Source: Holosporales bacterium
GTDB lineage: Bacteria > Pseudomonadota > Alphaproteobacteria > UBA3830 > JAIRWN01
Direction: 5' to 3'
DNA: 41,109 nt
NCBI GenBank assembly: GCA_031267535.1
Contig: JAIRYS010000015.1
Span: forward strand, 1 to 41,109
Below, piece by piece: positions 16,810 through 27,142 of this stretch. The notes below the pieces were generated by a model. It was given only the letters and a program-made list of their open reading frames with translations, searched no databases and was not told the DNA's origin. The position numbers and the translations under genes were made by a program. How positions within the stretch are numbered: the first letter of the stretch is position 1; every line of letters starts with the position of its first letter.

Positions 16810-18081
16810 ATGCCAAAAACTTCCGCCAGCAATAAAGAAAACAGCTTCCTGTGCTGTTCGTTTTGCGGCAAGAGTCAACAAGAGGTTAGAAGGCTTATTG
16901 CTGGCCCGGCTGTGTTTATATGCGACGAATGCGTCGGCGTATGTAATGAGATCATGGCCGAGGTCAAAAAGTCCTATATAGGAGAGTTTTCTAAAGGCAT
17001 AAAAAAACCACGAGAAATCAAAAACGTTCTTGATGAATACGTAATCGGTCAGGATCATGCAAAGATGATTTTGTCGGTTGCGGTCTATAACCATTATAAG
17101 CGGTTGGCGTATAAAGACTCTGTTGGAACAGGCGGCTTAGAGCTTACAAAGTCTAACATTCTGTTGATTGGGCCAACAGGCACCGGTAAGACGCTGCTTG
17201 CGCAGACTTTGGCCAAAATTTTGGACGTGCCATTTACGATGGCTGACGCTACGACTTTGACTGAAGCCGGGTATGTCGGTGAAGACGTCGAAAATATAAT
17301 TTTAAGGTTGTTGCAGGTTGCCGATTACAATGTTGAGAAAGCTCAGCGCGGTATCGTGTATATCGATGAAATCGACAAAATCTCTAGAAAATCCGAAAAT
17401 CCTTCTATCACGCGTGATGTATCTGGCGAAGGCGTGCAGCAGGCGCTTTTGAAACTTATGGAAGGTACCGTCGCTTCAGTTCCGCCACAAGGCGGTCGTA
17501 AGCATCCTCAACAAGAGCTACTGCAAGTAAATACTCATGACATTTTGTTTATATGCGGCGGCGCTTTTGATGGGCTTGAGAAAATCGTATCTCAGCGACA
17601 TAACAACTCGTCCATAGGCTTTGGCGCACAAATAGGGAAACCTCACAATGTAACAAACCTAAAAGATCTAGGCAAAGTAGAGCCGGAGGATTTGCTTAAA
17701 TATGGCTTGATTCCTGAATTTATTGGGCGCTTACCCGTGGTTGCTCTGTTGTCCGAGCTTGATCAAAAGACTTTGGTTGAGATACTTACTACGCCAAAGA
17801 ACGCCTTGGTTAAACAATATAAACAGCTGTTTAACATGGAGAAAACTGACCTAAGGTTTACCGATGAGGCGCTAAAAACCATTGCCAACAGCGCGCTTAA
17901 GATAAAAACAGGCGCTAGAGGACTTTCCTCGATTATGGAGGACGCATTGCTGAAAACTATGTATGAATTGCCGTCGAAAAGTAATATAGAGCGTATTATC
18001 TTTACTAAAGAGGCGATTCTTGGGAAAAATCAGCCTAAAGTACTGCTTAAAAAAACTCGCAAAGCGAGCCAGAAGAACTAG
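16810..18081 (+). CDS. clpX: ATP-dependent Clp protease ATP-binding subunit ClpX
   Basis: AAA+ unfoldase that feeds tagged proteins to ClpP. The N-terminal zinc-binding domain has CSFCGK and ICDECVGVC; then come Walker A (GPTGTGKT), Walker B (VYIDEIDKI), the sensor and pore region ([15 protein letters not shown]), the conserved [11 protein letters not shown] segment, the ClpP-contacting IGF loop (SSIGFGA), and C-terminal [10 protein letters not shown]. About 423 aa, full length. The ATG at 16810 is preferred to a TTG two codons earlier. clpP is usually the gene before clpX, but rpoD is upstream here, so ClpP must be encoded elsewhere. It converges on hflK with an 84-base gap. Confidence 0.97.
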   Translation: MPKTSASNKENSFLCCSFCGKSQQEVRRLIAGPAVFICDECVGVCNEIMAEVKKSYIGEFSKGIKKPREIKNVLDEYVIGQDHAKMILSVAVYNHYKRLAYKDSVGTGGLELTKSNILLIGPTGTGKTLLAQTLAKILDVPFTMADATTLTEAGYVGEDVENIILRLLQVADYNVEKAQRGIVYIDEIDKISRKSENPSITRDVSGEGVQQALLKLMEGTVASVPPQGGRKHPQQELLQVNTHDILFICGGAFDGLEKIVSQRHNNSSIGFGAQIGKPHNVTNLKDLGKVEPEDLLKYGLIPEFIGRLPVVALLSELDQKTLVEILTTPKNALVKQYKQLFNMEKTDLRFTDEALKTIANSALKIKTGARGLSSIMEDALLKTMYELPSKSNIERIIFTKEAILGKNQPKVLLKKTRKASQKN

Positions 18082-18165
18082 ATTTATTTCAAAGCTCTGC
18101 GAATTTTTCGATGTGTAATTTCAGTACGCAAGCGTTTGTGTGTATCTAAATTTTAAGCAGCAGTC

Positions 18166-19248
18166 TCATTGCTCTTGGTTTTTCTTAAGCATTTCATGAA
18201 GCGGCAGGTATGATACCGTTCCACTACCGCCAATTTTGTGACCCACCAAAATCTTCGAAGTGCAAGAAAGAATGTCTTCCATCGTTTCGAGGTATATACG
18301 TTTTGCAGTAATATCAGGCGCGTGCCTGTACTGCTCAAAGACGTTGTTGAATCGTTGAGCCGATCCTTGTGCCGTAAAGATTAAGATGCTCTTTTTAGCC
18401 TGCGCTTCGTTGATGATTTTACCTACTTTCCCTCGCGCCTCAGCCGCAACACCACGGGCGTAAGCGTCAGCCTGATTAATTTCACGCTGCTGGTCAGCTT
18501 GGGCGCGCTCTACATCGCGGAAAGAGTCGATAACCGAAGCAGGAGGTTCCACGTTTTGAAGCTGAACCTGAACGATTTCAACACCCATCTTATATAAATC
18601 CATTACGCCTTGAAGACGTTTTTGCGCCATAGCGTTAACTTCGCCTCTACCTTCGGTTTGGGCGAATGCTATCGGCGTTTGGCCGATAATTTCCCTCATA
18701 ATGCTTTCCGCTACGGCGCCAACCGTAACGTCAGGAGATCTGGCGTTAAACAAATACTCTTCAACGCCATTATCTCTTATACGCCATAGGACCGTAAACG
18801 TAACGTTGGCTAGGTTAGAATCGCCTGTCAGCATACATCCTTCTTCGCTGGTTTCTGGGTCGGAGCCGCGATTGCTTTTCCTGCTCCCTATGTCTATGCG
18901 GTTAACGGTTGTGATACTTTGAACAATGGCCTCTTCAAACGGGTAGGGAAGCCGATAATGCAACCCTGGACCGTCGGTACGAACCCAGCGGCCAAATCTA
19001 AGCACAACGCCGCGTTCATCGGGGCTTACCTGAAATATACCGCTGACCAGCCAAACTAAAACAAAGATAGTCAGAAGCAACCCGACGGACTTGAAGGCAT
19101 TGCCGGACCCTCCTTTAGGTCCTCGTGCAGAGAAAAATTTCTTAAACTTCTCTTGTAAGTCGTTTAGAAACCCCCCGCCTTTTCTCCAGGGATTATTGTC
19201 TTGCCCCCAGGGATCGTCTTCACCTTTAAAAATCAAAATTTGGTTCAT
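18166..19248 (-). CDS. hflK: FtsH modulator HflK (SPFH/band-7 membrane protein)
   Basis: HflK with HflC forms a membrane cage around the FtsH protease. The N-terminus is Gly/Trp-rich (DDPWGQDNNPWRKGGG), followed by one membrane span (VGLLLTIFVLVWLVSGIF), the band-7 domain beginning VSPDERGVVLRFGRWV, and the helical region QADQQREINQADAYARGVAAEA. The ATG at 19248 gives the usual N-terminus; the frame extends 29 residues further upstream without support. About 360 aa. In most proteobacteria hflC follows at once, but the next gene here is convergent clpX, so HflK stands alone in this window. Confidence 0.92.
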   Translation of the reverse strand: MNQILIFKGEDDPWGQDNNPWRKGGGFLNDLQEKFKKFFSARGPKGGSGNAFKSVGLLLTIFVLVWLVSGIFQVSPDERGVVLRFGRWVRTDGPGLHYRLPYPFEEAIVQSITTVNRIDIGSRKSNRGSDPETSEEGCMLTGDSNLANVTFTVLWRIRDNGVEEYLFNARSPDVTVGAVAESIMREIIGQTPIAFAQTEGRGEVNAMAQKRLQGVMDLYKMGVEIVQVQLQNVEPPASVIDSFRDVERAQADQQREINQADAYARGVAAEARGKVGKIINEAQAKKSILIFTAQGSAQRFNNVFEQYRHAPDITAKRIYLETMEDILSCTSKILVGHKIGGSGTVSYLPLHEMLKKNQEQ

Positions 19249-19372
19249 TCTCTGGCGTCTAAAATCATCCGCTAAACCTAGCATTCTATTCGAAACATTG
19301 AAACTGCATTTGGCACATTTACAAAATTTTACCAATTAGTAGGCATAATTAAACTAATTGTTATGATTTATA

Positions 19373-20725
19373 ATGCGCATTTATAATCTGAAAAATCATC
19401 ATAAAATCGCCTATTTTTTGTCGATTATGCTTTTACTTTCTTCATGTGGGGGGGTAAAAAAACGGCAGACTAAAGATAATGATATTACCAGTAGGCAATC
19501 AGCTATACTGCTGAACCCAGATCTTGTGTCTTTCGGCGACCTGTTTGTTGTGGACGAGATTAAGGCTAAAGCGACCGGAATATTAAGTAAGGCGTTCGCA
19601 GCAGAGGAACAGCATAGAATATCTACTCTTGAAGAGTTAGATTTTTTGCTAAGAACACTGAAAGAGCGTTTTGTCCTAAGTAATATTTCTAAAAGCGACT
19701 TTAAGCAGCGGGTTTATAAGCGCTTGGATCGCGATTTGGCAATCACAAACGATCTTAATAGATGTCTAGAAATGGTTAGCGGCAATGATCGAGCGCTTTA
19801 CCTATGCAAGGAAAACAAGCTGTATTCAGTAATTTCCAGCGCATATAACATTATTCAGAATCATTTTGACACTTTAATACAAGGTAAGCTGCCGATAGGC
19901 TTTAAGAAATCCTTTTATAACATAACTACGCTGGAGACGGACAAGGGCAGTCGAATCATTACAGGCTCGTTCAAGACAACCTGTCTGAAGGGCGTAATAA
20001 TAACTATGCTGGTAGAGCTTGCCGGAAGCGAGGCAAACGCGTCCGACCTTGCTCTTCCTGCTCGTAGTGGCGAGCAATGGGCCGACTACAGCTGGATTTT
20101 CCACACGATTCCTGTAGCGAAAAGTCTTGTAAAGACAGATGTGTATCCTAAGCTGAGATCGTTTACATATTTCTATAAAGACGATAACAGTCCGTCTCAG
20201 GGCGAACTAGGATTCCCGCACAGCGGATATTATTCAGGAGGCGGCTATGAAAGAGGGGGCAGAGACACTCCATCAAGGCCTGAGGATTGCTCATCCTGGG
20301 TGTCAAAAATTCTGGGGACTAAGCATGATATCACTACATTTGGTTTGATGCAGTTCTTCAGAATCAAATCGCACTGTGGTTTAGCAGATAAGTCTTGGGT
20401 AGGCAAACCAGAATTTCAGCATATCTCGAACGTACTTGAACCAATCAACGCGGCCAACTTGAAGGAAGACATAAAACCTGGCGATGTCCTATGTATCAGA
20501 AGGGCTAAGCAAGGACGAGTTAATCGATATACGAACTATGGAGACTCAGGACATATGGCCGTGGCGCTGTTTGCCACAGATACACACCTACTGGTGCTTG
20601 CTTGTACCCGTGACGCTCCATTCATGGAGGGCATAGGATTGCAAAAGATCAGTCTGCAAACTGAAGAGAACAGCGACTTAATGTTTTTAAGGTATAAAAA
20701 AGACCACGTTGCAGCCAGTTTGTGA
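19373..20725 (+). CDS. Predicted lipoprotein with possible NlpC/P60-like Cys/His pair
   Basis: The N-terminus has a signal sequence (YFLSIMLLLSSC) with a lipobox Cys near residue 25, so an outer- or inner-membrane lipoprotein is likely. Residues 40-230 are helical and unlike any family I recognise. The C-terminal third has RPEDCSSWVSKILG, then LKEDIKPGDVLCIR and DSGHMAVALF. This order of a Cys at a helix start, a GD turn and a His in a strand is typical of papain-like NlpC/P60 or CHAP hydrolases that cut peptidoglycan or amide bonds. That assignment is inference. 450 aa. It is divergent from hflK and convergent with secG. Confidence 0.7.
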   Translation: MRIYNLKNHHKIAYFLSIMLLLSSCGGVKKRQTKDNDITSRQSAILLNPDLVSFGDLFVVDEIKAKATGILSKAFAAEEQHRISTLEELDFLLRTLKERFVLSNISKSDFKQRVYKRLDRDLAITNDLNRCLEMVSGNDRALYLCKENKLYSVISSAYNIIQNHFDTLIQGKLPIGFKKSFYNITTLETDKGSRIITGSFKTTCLKGVIITMLVELAGSEANASDLALPARSGEQWADYSWIFHTIPVAKSLVKTDVYPKLRSFTYFYKDDNSPSQGELGFPHSGYYSGGGYERGGRDTPSRPEDCSSWVSKILGTKHDITTFGLMQFFRIKSHCGLADKSWVGKPEFQHISNVLEPINAANLKEDIKPGDVLCIRRAKQGRVNRYTNYGDSGHMAVALFATDTHLLVLACTRDAPFMEGIGLQKISLQTEENSDLMFLRYKKDHVAASL

Positions 20726-20741
20726 CAACGACTGTCACAAA
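20719..20741. terminator. Perfect hairpin between convergent lipoprotein and secG genes
   Basis: Nine-base perfect inverted repeat, TTTGTGACA and TGTCACAAA, with a 5 nt loop. It overlaps the stop codon of the plus-strand lipoprotein gene and lies just past the secG stop on the other strand. There is no T run next to it, so termination activity is uncertain. Its position between convergent genes fits a bidirectional stop or an RNA 3'-end protecting stem. Confidence 0.4.
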
Positions 20742-20749
20742 ATATCCGG

Positions 20750-21097
20750 CTATTTTTTCGGAGCTGTGGGCGCCTCTGGCTTAGCGTCCGCTGTTGGCGG
20801 CGTAGTATCAACTGTGATCGGCGCGTCCACAACCTGCTCTTGCGAGGCTTGATCAATCACCGATACGTGCTTGTGCTCAGGCTTGGAAATCGAGGCCATT
20901 AATATGCAATTAAGGATAAAGATCGTCGCCAACCAGCTAGTCATTTTTGTCAGTAAATTAGCTTGTCCCCTGGCGGTCAGAAGCCCACCGCTGGAATTAC
21001 CGCCGATGCCTAAAGCAGTATCGCCACTTTTTTGCAGCAAAATAACACCAACCAACGCAAGCGTGACGAGAAAATGCAAAGCCAACAAAAACTTCAT
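20750..21097 (-). CDS. secG: Preprotein translocase subunit SecG
   Basis: Small inner-membrane subunit that assists SecYEG export. The first span is FLLALHFLVTLALVGVILLQKSGD, with the conserved LLQ-SG turn (shown here in two pieces: LALVGVILLQ and KSGDTALG), then GGLLTARGQANLLTKMT and the second span WLATIFILNCILMAS. The C-terminal tail after residue 75 is rich in Pro, Ala and Thr, common in alphaproteobacterial SecG. 115 aa. It is transcribed away from the ribosomal cluster, with about 206 bases between the divergent starts. Confidence 0.9.
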   Translation of the reverse strand: MKFLLALHFLVTLALVGVILLQKSGDTALGIGGNSSGGLLTARGQANLLTKMTSWLATIFILNCILMASISKPEHKHVSVIDQASQEQVVDAPITVDTTPPTADAKPEAPTAPKK

Positions 21098-21232
21098 CTC
21101 AGCCGTATAACCAACTAAACCAAAGCCACTATATCACGAACCGTTTGCATACCTCAAGACGTTTCAGTGTAAGAGCATACCAATAGTATTATTAACAACT
21201 TGCGCAAAAGGCACGTATTAATTTTGCGCCTG

Positions 21233-21261
21233 TTGACTTTAATGCAGTAAGGCATTAGGAT
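21233..21261 (+). promoter_or_regulatory. Sigma-70-like promoter of the str/ribosomal cluster
   Basis: TTGACT (21233-21238) and TAGGAT (21256-21261) are separated by 17 nt, close to the consensus for the housekeeping sigma factor. The rpsL start codon is 42 nt further on. It is the only good promoter pattern I can see ahead of the 17.7 kb ribosomal cluster. Confidence 0.6.
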
Positions 21262-21303
21262 GTCGCTTCTTGGTTCTTGCTTTTGATAAAGGGAAACAGG
21301 CGT

Positions 21304-21675
21304 ATGCCTACGATAAATCAGCTGGTGCGCAAACCCAGATGTAGCGCTCTTAAAAGGAATAAGGTTCCGGCGCTTGAGTATTGTCCCCAAAAAAGAGGGG
21401 TCTGTACCCGCGTAACCACAACTACGCCTAAAAAGCCTAACTCAGCTTTGCGTAAGATTGCGCGTGTTCGCTTAACCAACGGATTTGAGGTGACCGGGTA
21501 TATCCCGGGCGAGGGGCATAATCTTCAAGAGCACTCGGTCGTGTTGATTCGTGGCGGGCGTGTTAAAGACTTGCCGGGTGTGAGGTATCACATCATTCGC
21601 GGATCGCTTGATACTCAAGGGGTTAAAGATCGTCGTAAAGGCCGGTCTAAGTACGGAGCCAAGCGGCCAAAGTAG
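21304..21675 (+). CDS. rpsL: 30S ribosomal protein S12
   Basis: First gene of the cluster. S12 sits in the decoding centre of the small subunit and controls accuracy. [12 protein letters not shown] opens the protein. [20 protein letters not shown] and [28 protein letters not shown] (given here as recognised blocks) cover the streptomycin-related region, with wild-type Lys at the usual PKKPNS position. 123 aa, standard. The ATG at 21304 is used since all S12 proteins start here; a longer frame from 21277 is not credible. rpsG follows 18 nt after the stop. Confidence 0.97.
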   Translation: MPTINQLVRKPRCSALKRNKVPALEYCPQKRGVCTRVTTTTPKKPNSALRKIARVRLTNGFEVTGYIPGEGHNLQEHSVVLIRGGRVKDLPGVRYHIIRGSLDTQGVKDRRKGRSKYGAKRPK

Positions 21676-21693
21676 AAATTTAGGGATTTAACC

Positions 21694-22164
21694 ATGTCGC
21701 GACGTCGCGCAGCGAATAAAAGAGAGATCGTAGCGGATACCCGCTTCGGCAATGTTGTTATCACTAAGTTCATCAATACGTTGATGTATGACGGCAAGCG
21801 TTCTGTCGCTGAAAAAGCGCTGTATTCTGCTTTGAGTGATGCGGAAAAAAAGATCAAAAAGCCGGCCGTAGATGTTTTTTCTGAGGCTATAAATAACGTA
21901 AAACCCAATCTGGAAGTAAGATCCAAGCGAGTTGGCGGCGCTACCTACCAAGTTCCTTCTGAAGTAAGACCGTCCAGGTCGCAAGCTTTGGCTATACGTT
22001 GGATAATAAGCAGCGCAAGAGGGCGGGCCGAAAAAACTATGCAGGACCGCCTCTGCGCTGAGATTCTGGACGCCTGTAACGGGCGCGGCAATGCCATTAA
22101 GAAGCGTGACGATATGCACCGTATGGCGGAAGCTAACCGTGCATTCGCTCATTACAGATGGTGA
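21694..22164 (+). CDS. rpsG: 30S ribosomal protein S7
   Basis: S7 binds the 3' major domain of 16S rRNA and nucleates head assembly near the exit site. Recognised by [52 protein letters not shown] and the C-terminal [16 protein letters not shown]. 156 aa, standard. It lies between rpsL and fusA as in nearly all bacteria, with fusA starting 6 nt after its stop. In other bacteria S7 represses its own operon; no binding structure was identified here. Confidence 0.97.
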   Translation: MSRRRAANKREIVADTRFGNVVITKFINTLMYDGKRSVAEKALYSALSDAEKKIKKPAVDVFSEAINNVKPNLEVRSKRVGGATYQVPSEVRPSRSQALAIRWIISSARGRAEKTMQDRLCAEILDACNGRGNAIKKRDDMHRMAEANRAFAHYRW

Positions 22165-22170
22165 TATAAA

Positions 22171-24252
22171 ATGGCAAGCAATTTTACCCTGGACAGGTAC
22201 CGCAATATCGGGATCATGGCGCACATTGACGCGGGTAAAACCACAACCACGGAAAGAATTCTGTTTTATACCGGTAGGTCTCATAAAATTGGCGAGGTCC
22301 ATGAAGGCGCAGCCACTATGGACTGGATGGAGCAGGAGCAAGAGCGGGGAATCACTATCACCTCGGCTGCAACGACCTGTTTCTGGAAAGATCATCGCAT
22401 TAATATAATCGATACGCCCGGGCACGTGGATTTTACCATAGAAGTTGAGCGCTCTTTACGAGTGTTGGACGGCGCAGTAGCGGTGTTTGATGGAGTTGCC
22501 GGGGTTGAGCCGCAGTCCGAAACCGTATGGCGTCAGGCCGATAAATATTCAGTTCCTCGCATCTGTTTTATCAATAAGATGGACCGTATAGGGGCCAACT
22601 TTTTTCGTTGCGTAGATATGATTAAGGATCGACTTGGTGCGGTTTCTATAGTCATGCAGCTGCCCGTTGGGGCAGAGAGTGATTTTGTGGGCGTTGTTGA
22701 TTTAGTTGAGATGAAGTCTGTACGCTGGCTAGGAGATAACCCCGGGTCGGAGTTTGTTTACGAAGACATTCCCTCAGATTTAGTAAAAACCGCAGAGGAT
22801 TATAGATCTAAGCTGGTCGAGCTGGCAGTTGAACAGGATGACAGCATTTTAGAGGACTATTTATCCGGGAAAATGCCGTCAAAAGAACAGCTTGTCGCTT
22901 GCATCAGGAAAGGCGCTATATCTGGCGCTTTTGTACCGGTTTTTTGCGGCAGCGCGTTCAAGAACAAAGGCGTGCAGTTACTACTTGACGGGGTGGCGTC
23001 GTATCTGCCTTCTCCGCTTGATATTGGCGACGTAAAGGGAATCGAAGTCGGCTCTGATAAAGTATTGACTAGGTCTCCGGCAGACAATCAGCCGCTTTCG
23101 GCGTTGGCGTTCAAGATTATGAACGATCCGTTTGTAGGAACATTAACGTTCGTTCGCATTTATTCCGGCATTATGGCATCGGGTGAAAGCGCGCTCAATT
23201 CCGTCAAAGATAATAAAGAAAGGATTGGCCGTATTTTGCTTATGCACGCGAATAATCGTGAAGATATAAAAGAGGCGCATGCGGGTGATATAGTTGCTAT
23301 ATGCGGGCTGAAAAACACCACGACAGGCGATACCCTTTGCTCTATTGACCATCCGATAGTTCTTGAGCGAATGGAGTTTCCAGACCCGGTTATCGAGGTG
23401 GCGGTTGAGCCAAAAACTAAGGCCGATCAAGAGAAAATGTCTCAGGCGCTGAATCGCTTGGCTGCGGAGGATCCGTCATTTCGCGTAAGCATAAATCACG
23501 AGACGGGTCAGACAATAATAAAAGGTATGGGGGAGCTTCACCTTGAGATTATCGTTGATCGTATGTGTCGCGAATTTAAAGTTGATGCAAATGTTGGGGC
23601 CCCTCAGGTCGCTTACCGTGAAACTATTTCAAAAACTGTTGAGATTGATTACGTTCACAAAAAGCAAACGGGGGGGGCGGGACAGTTTGCTCGCGTTAAA
23701 ATAATATTCGAGCCAACCACTTACGATCAAGGGTTGGTGTTCGAAAGTAAGATCATTGGCGGCGCCGTTCCTAGGGAATATGTGCCGGGCGTTGAGAAAG
23801 GGCTGAAGATTGCGACTGACAACGGATATCTTATCGGATTTCCCGTTGTGGGAATGAAGTGTGCGTTGATTGACGGAGCGTATCATGACGTTGATTCCAG
23901 CGTGTTGGCCTTTGAAATTGCCGCCAGGGCCGCCTTCCGGGAAGCCATGGGAAAGGCGGGGGCTAGGCTGCTGGAGCCAATAATGGATGTAGAAGTCGTC
24001 ACCCCCGAAGAATATATGGGCGATATAATTGGAGACTTAAACAGCAGGCGCGGTCAGGTGCTTGGTATGGATCAGCGAGGAAACGCCAGGGTACTTAATG
24101 CAATTGTGCCATTGGCAGAAATGTTTGGATATGTTAATAACCTAAGGTCTATGAGCCAAGGGCGTGCTCAGTATACTATGCAGTTTGCCCGTTATGACTT
24201 GGTTCCTCAGCAGGTTGCGGACCAAGTTATCGCTGGGCATAAGGCGGGATAG
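22171..24252 (+). CDS. fusA: Elongation factor G
   Basis: GTPase that moves tRNAs and mRNA through the ribosome. G1 is [13 protein letters not shown]2 includes [11 protein letters not shown]3 is DTPGHVDFT and G4 is NKMD, followed by domains II-V ending with [17 protein letters not shown]. 693 aa, full length. A run of eight G (23670-23677) lies inside the domain IV coding region and is in frame. It follows rpsG closely and is followed by tuf after 37 nt. Confidence 0.98.
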   Translation: MASNFTLDRYRNIGIMAHIDAGKTTTTERILFYTGRSHKIGEVHEGAATMDWMEQEQERGITITSAATTCFWKDHRINIIDTPGHVDFTIEVERSLRVLDGAVAVFDGVAGVEPQSETVWRQADKYSVPRICFINKMDRIGANFFRCVDMIKDRLGAVSIVMQLPVGAESDFVGVVDLVEMKSVRWLGDNPGSEFVYEDIPSDLVKTAEDYRSKLVELAVEQDDSILEDYLSGKMPSKEQLVACIRKGAISGAFVPVFCGSAFKNKGVQLLLDGVASYLPSPLDIGDVKGIEVGSDKVLTRSPADNQPLSALAFKIMNDPFVGTLTFVRIYSGIMASGESALNSVKDNKERIGRILLMHANNREDIKEAHAGDIVAICGLKNTTTGDTLCSIDHPIVLERMEFPDPVIEVAVEPKTKADQEKMSQALNRLAAEDPSFRVSINHETGQTIIKGMGELHLEIIVDRMCREFKVDANVGAPQVAYRETISKTVEIDYVHKKQTGGAGQFARVKIIFEPTTYDQGLVFESKIIGGAVPREYVPGVEKGLKIATDNGYLIGFPVVGMKCALIDGAYHDVDSSVLAFEIAARAAFREAMGKAGARLLEPIMDVEVVTPEEYMGDIIGDLNSRRGQVLGMDQRGNARVLNAIVPLAEMFGYVNNLRSMSQGRAQYTMQFARYDLVPQQVADQVIAGHKAG

Positions 24253-24289
24253 TTCGGTTTTTTTTGTTTTAGGGTAAGGAGTTTTTGAT

Positions 24290-25480
24290 ATGGCACAAGC
24301 AAAGTTTGAGCGGAATAAGCCGCATTGCAACATAGGAACCGTCGGTCACGTTGATCACGGTAAGACCACACTAACGGCGGCTATTACAAAGGTTTTGTCC
24401 GAGGCGGGCGGGGCGAATTTTACTGCGTATGATCAGATAGATAATGCGCCTGAAGAAAAGGCTCGCGGTATCACTATTTCAACGTCTCATGTCGAGTACG
24501 AGACCGCAAAAAGACATTATGCTCATGTCGATTGTCCTGGACATGCGGACTATGTCAAAAACATGATCACCGGAGCCGCCCAGATGGACGGTGGTATTCT
24601 CGTTGTATCTGCAACCGACGGCGTGATGCCCCAAACGCGCGAGCATATATTGCTTGCTCGTCAGGTTGGCGTGCCGGCATTGGTTGTTTTCGTTAACAAA
24701 GTCGATATGGTCGACGATCCAGAAATTCTTGAGCTGGTTGAGCTCGAAGTTCGTGAAATTCTGTCTAAGTACGAGTTTCCTGGGGATTCGATTCCGATTA
24801 TCAAAGGAAGCGCTCTTTGCGCCTTGGAAGGCAAAAATGACGAGCTTGGGAAAAAGAAAGTGTTGGAGCTTATGGACGCTATCGACAACTATATCCCGCA
24901 GCCAGAGCGTCCAAAGAACCGTCCTTTCTTGATGCCAATAGAAGATGTGTTTTCCATCTCTGGTCGTGGCACAGTTGTCACAGGTCGTATCGAGCAGGGT
25001 ATCCTGAAAGTTGGGGATGAAATTGAAATTGTTGGTATAAAGCCAACCGTCAAATCCGTTTGTACGGGTGTTGAAATGTTTAAAAAGCTTCTCGATCAAG
25101 GTGAGGCCGGGGATAACATCGGTTGTTTATTGCGCGGCACTAAGCGCGAAGAGGTTGAAAGAGGGCAGGTTTTGGCTGCGCCTGGGTTTATTACTCCGCA
25201 TACCCATTTTAAGTGCGAGGCATACATTCTAACCAAGGAAGAAGGCGGACGTCATACTCCGTTCTTTAATGGGTACAGGCCGCAATTCTACTTCAGAACG
25301 ACAGACGTTACGGGCACAGTTAAATTGCCGGACGGCGTAGAAATGATTATGCCGGGGGATAACATTGCGGCCGAAGTTGAATTAATTGCGCCTATCGCTA
25401 TGGACGAGGGGCTTAGGTTCGCTGTGCGTGAAGGCGGCCATACCGTTGGGGCTGGCGTGGTCTCAAAGATTATAAAATAG
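24290..25480 (+). CDS. tuf: Elongation factor Tu
   Basis: GTPase that delivers aminoacyl-tRNA to the ribosome. G1 is [10 protein letters not shown]2 includes ARGITIST, G3 is [12 protein letters not shown] and G4 is NKVDMVDD. Domain II has [12 protein letters not shown], and the protein ends with [16 protein letters not shown]. 396 aa, standard. AAGGAG precedes the ATG. The 37 nt before it contain a run of eight T, the longest gap from rpsL to this point. Only one tuf copy is in the window. Confidence 0.98.
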   Translation: MAQAKFERNKPHCNIGTVGHVDHGKTTLTAAITKVLSEAGGANFTAYDQIDNAPEEKARGITISTSHVEYETAKRHYAHVDCPGHADYVKNMITGAAQMDGGILVVSATDGVMPQTREHILLARQVGVPALVVFVNKVDMVDDPEILELVELEVREILSKYEFPGDSIPIIKGSALCALEGKNDELGKKKVLELMDAIDNYIPQPERPKNRPFLMPIEDVFSISGRGTVVTGRIEQGILKVGDEIEIVGIKPTVKSVCTGVEMFKKLLDQGEAGDNIGCLLRGTKREEVERGQVLAAPGFITPHTHFKCEAYILTKEEGGRHTPFFNGYRPQFYFRTTDVTGTVKLPDGVEMIMPGDNIAAEVELIAPIAMDEGLRFAVREGGHTVGAGVVSKIIK

Positions 25481-25486
25481 AGACCG

Positions 25487-25801
25487 ATGAATACTCAGCG
25501 CATACGGATCTGCTTGCAGGCATATGACAACAGGATATTGGATTATTCTGCTGCGGAGATTGTTTCTACTGCAAAAAGGACTGGCGCGCTTATTAAGGGG
25601 CCGGTGCCGTTCCCTAACAGGATTGAGCGGTTTACGGTGTTGCGCTCTCCGCACATTGACAGAAAGTCGCGCGAGCAGTTTGAAATAAGGACGTACAAGC
25701 GCTTAATTGATATCTTGAATTGTCCACCGCAGACCGTTGACGCTCTTATGAAGCTTGATTTGGCGGCTGGGGTCGATGTTGAAGTAAAAGTGATGGATTG
25801 A
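25487..25801 (+). CDS. rpsJ: 30S ribosomal protein S10
   Basis: S10 is part of the 30S head and, as NusE, of transcription antitermination complexes. Recognised by [36 protein letters not shown], and the long-loop region [16 protein letters not shown]. 104 aa, standard. It begins 6 nt after the tuf stop, so the str and S10 operons are joined here as in many alphaproteobacteria. No separate S10 promoter or leader is visible. Confidence 0.97.
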   Translation: MNTQRIRICLQAYDNRILDYSAAEIVSTAKRTGALIKGPVPFPNRIERFTVLRSPHIDRKSREQFEIRTYKRLIDILNCPPQTVDALMKLDLAAGVDVEVKVMD

Positions 25802-25807
25802 AAAGCT

Positions 25808-26476
25808 ATGCAGGTTGGTTTGGTTGCAAAAAAGATAGGCATGAGCCAAGTTTTATCAGATGATGGACGCAGTATTCCGATCACGCTTCTGAAGCTTGGA
25901 AAGAACGTGATTCTGGCTCATAAAATTGCCGATAAGCATGGGTATGACGCTGTTGTGGTTGGCGCATTTCCTGTACATGAGCGCAAGCTTACCAAGCCGA
26001 TGAGGGTTTTTTTTTCTAAGCAGAATGCTGAGAATTTTGGGATTATTAAAGAGTTCCGCACGAGTGGAGATAAAGTCGCAGTCGGCGCCGAACTTGGGCT
26101 AGATACAATCTCATTAGGCGAGGTTATAGATGTTACTGGCGTCTCTATAGGTAAGGGATTTGCAGGTGGAATAAAAAGGCATGGCTTTGGCGGCTTGCGA
26201 GCGTCGCACGGCGTTTCGATAACGCATAGGTGTTTGGGGTCTACGGGTCAGCGTCAAGAGCCCGCTAAAGTGTTTAAAGGTAAAAAGATGGCCGGGCATA
26301 TGGGGGCAAAACAAGTTACTATGCTGAATTTGCCAGTACACAGCGTAGATTCTTCCCTTGGGCTTATAGCCGTTAAAGGAAGTATCCCTGGCGCGAAAAA
26401 TGGCGTAGTTTTTTTACGTAGCGCAGTAAAGGGTGTGACGGCAGCTGGGGCGACCAAAGGCGCTGTAAATAAATAG
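25808..26476 (+). CDS. rplC: 50S ribosomal protein L3
   Basis: L3 is an early assembly protein near the peptidyl transferase centre. Recognised by GLVAKKIGMSQVLSDDGR, the VTGVSIGKGFAGGIKRHGF segment, the extended loop THRCLGSTGQRQEPAKVFKG, and MAGHMGAKQVTMLNL. 222 aa with an Ala/Gly-rich C-terminal tail typical of alphaproteobacteria. The Gln-containing GSTGQRQEP loop, methylated in some bacteria, is present. It starts 6 nt after rpsJ. Confidence 0.96.
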   Translation: MQVGLVAKKIGMSQVLSDDGRSIPITLLKLGKNVILAHKIADKHGYDAVVVGAFPVHERKLTKPMRVFFSKQNAENFGIIKEFRTSGDKVAVGAELGLDTISLGEVIDVTGVSIGKGFAGGIKRHGFGGLRASHGVSITHRCLGSTGQRQEPAKVFKGKKMAGHMGAKQVTMLNLPVHSVDSSLGLIAVKGSIPGAKNGVVFLRSAVKGVTAAGATKGAVNK

Positions 26477-26497
26477 TAATTGAAAGTTTTTTGAGAG

Positions 26498-27142
26498 ATG
26501 CAAATTAAGATTGTCAGTCTAAAAGGCGGAAAGGCGGGAGAGGTCGAATTAAGTCCAGACCTTTTCTCTGTTGAACCGCGGCTGGATATTATTTCCGAGG
26601 TCATTAGGTGGCAATTGGCTGCACGGCAGGCGGGCACTCATCAAGTTAAAAATAGATCCGCAGTACACGGGACGACTAAAAAAGCCTTTAAACAAAAGGG
26701 TACAGGACGGGCGCGTCGTGGTTCTTGGACCAGCAACGTATGCCGTGGTGGCGGAGTGGCGTTTGGTCCGGTTGTGCGGTCTCATGCGTTCAAACTGAAC
26801 AAAAAAGTCAGACAGTTAGCTTTGAAAAGCGCGCTATCCCTTAGACTGCAGCAAAATAATTTGGTGGTGATGGGCGATTTGGAAAGCAGTTCTTGTAAGG
26901 CCAAGGAGGTAAAACAAAATTTGGCTAAGCTTGGAATAACTTCAGCCCTGTTTGTGTGTGGCGAGGCTGGCTCGATAAGTAATTTTTCCAATGCGATTAT
27001 GAATTTGCCTGAGGCTGATCTGATGTCAGTTAAGGGATTAAATGTGTACGACGTCATCAGCAAAGATAAATTGGTGCTAACTAAAGACGCCCTGCTGGGT
27101 TTGCAGAAGCGTCTTGGAGGTGAAAATGCTAAACCAGTATGA
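26498..27142 (+). CDS. rplD: 50S ribosomal protein L4
   Basis: L4 lines the peptide exit tunnel with L22. Recognised by the extended loop TKKAFKQKGTGRARRGSW and GGGVAFGPVVRSHAFKLNKK, and a C-terminal domain including LNVYDVISKDKLVLTKDAL. 214 aa, normal. In enterobacteria L4 regulates the S10 operon; no such leader structure is visible here. Its last 17 bases overlap the start of rplW. Confidence 0.96.
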   Translation: MQIKIVSLKGGKAGEVELSPDLFSVEPRLDIISEVIRWQLAARQAGTHQVKNRSAVHGTTKKAFKQKGTGRARRGSWTSNVCRGGGVAFGPVVRSHAFKLNKKVRQLALKSALSLRLQQNNLVVMGDLESSSCKAKEVKQNLAKLGITSALFVCGEAGSISNFSNAIMNLPEADLMSVKGLNVYDVISKDKLVLTKDALLGLQKRLGGENAKPV

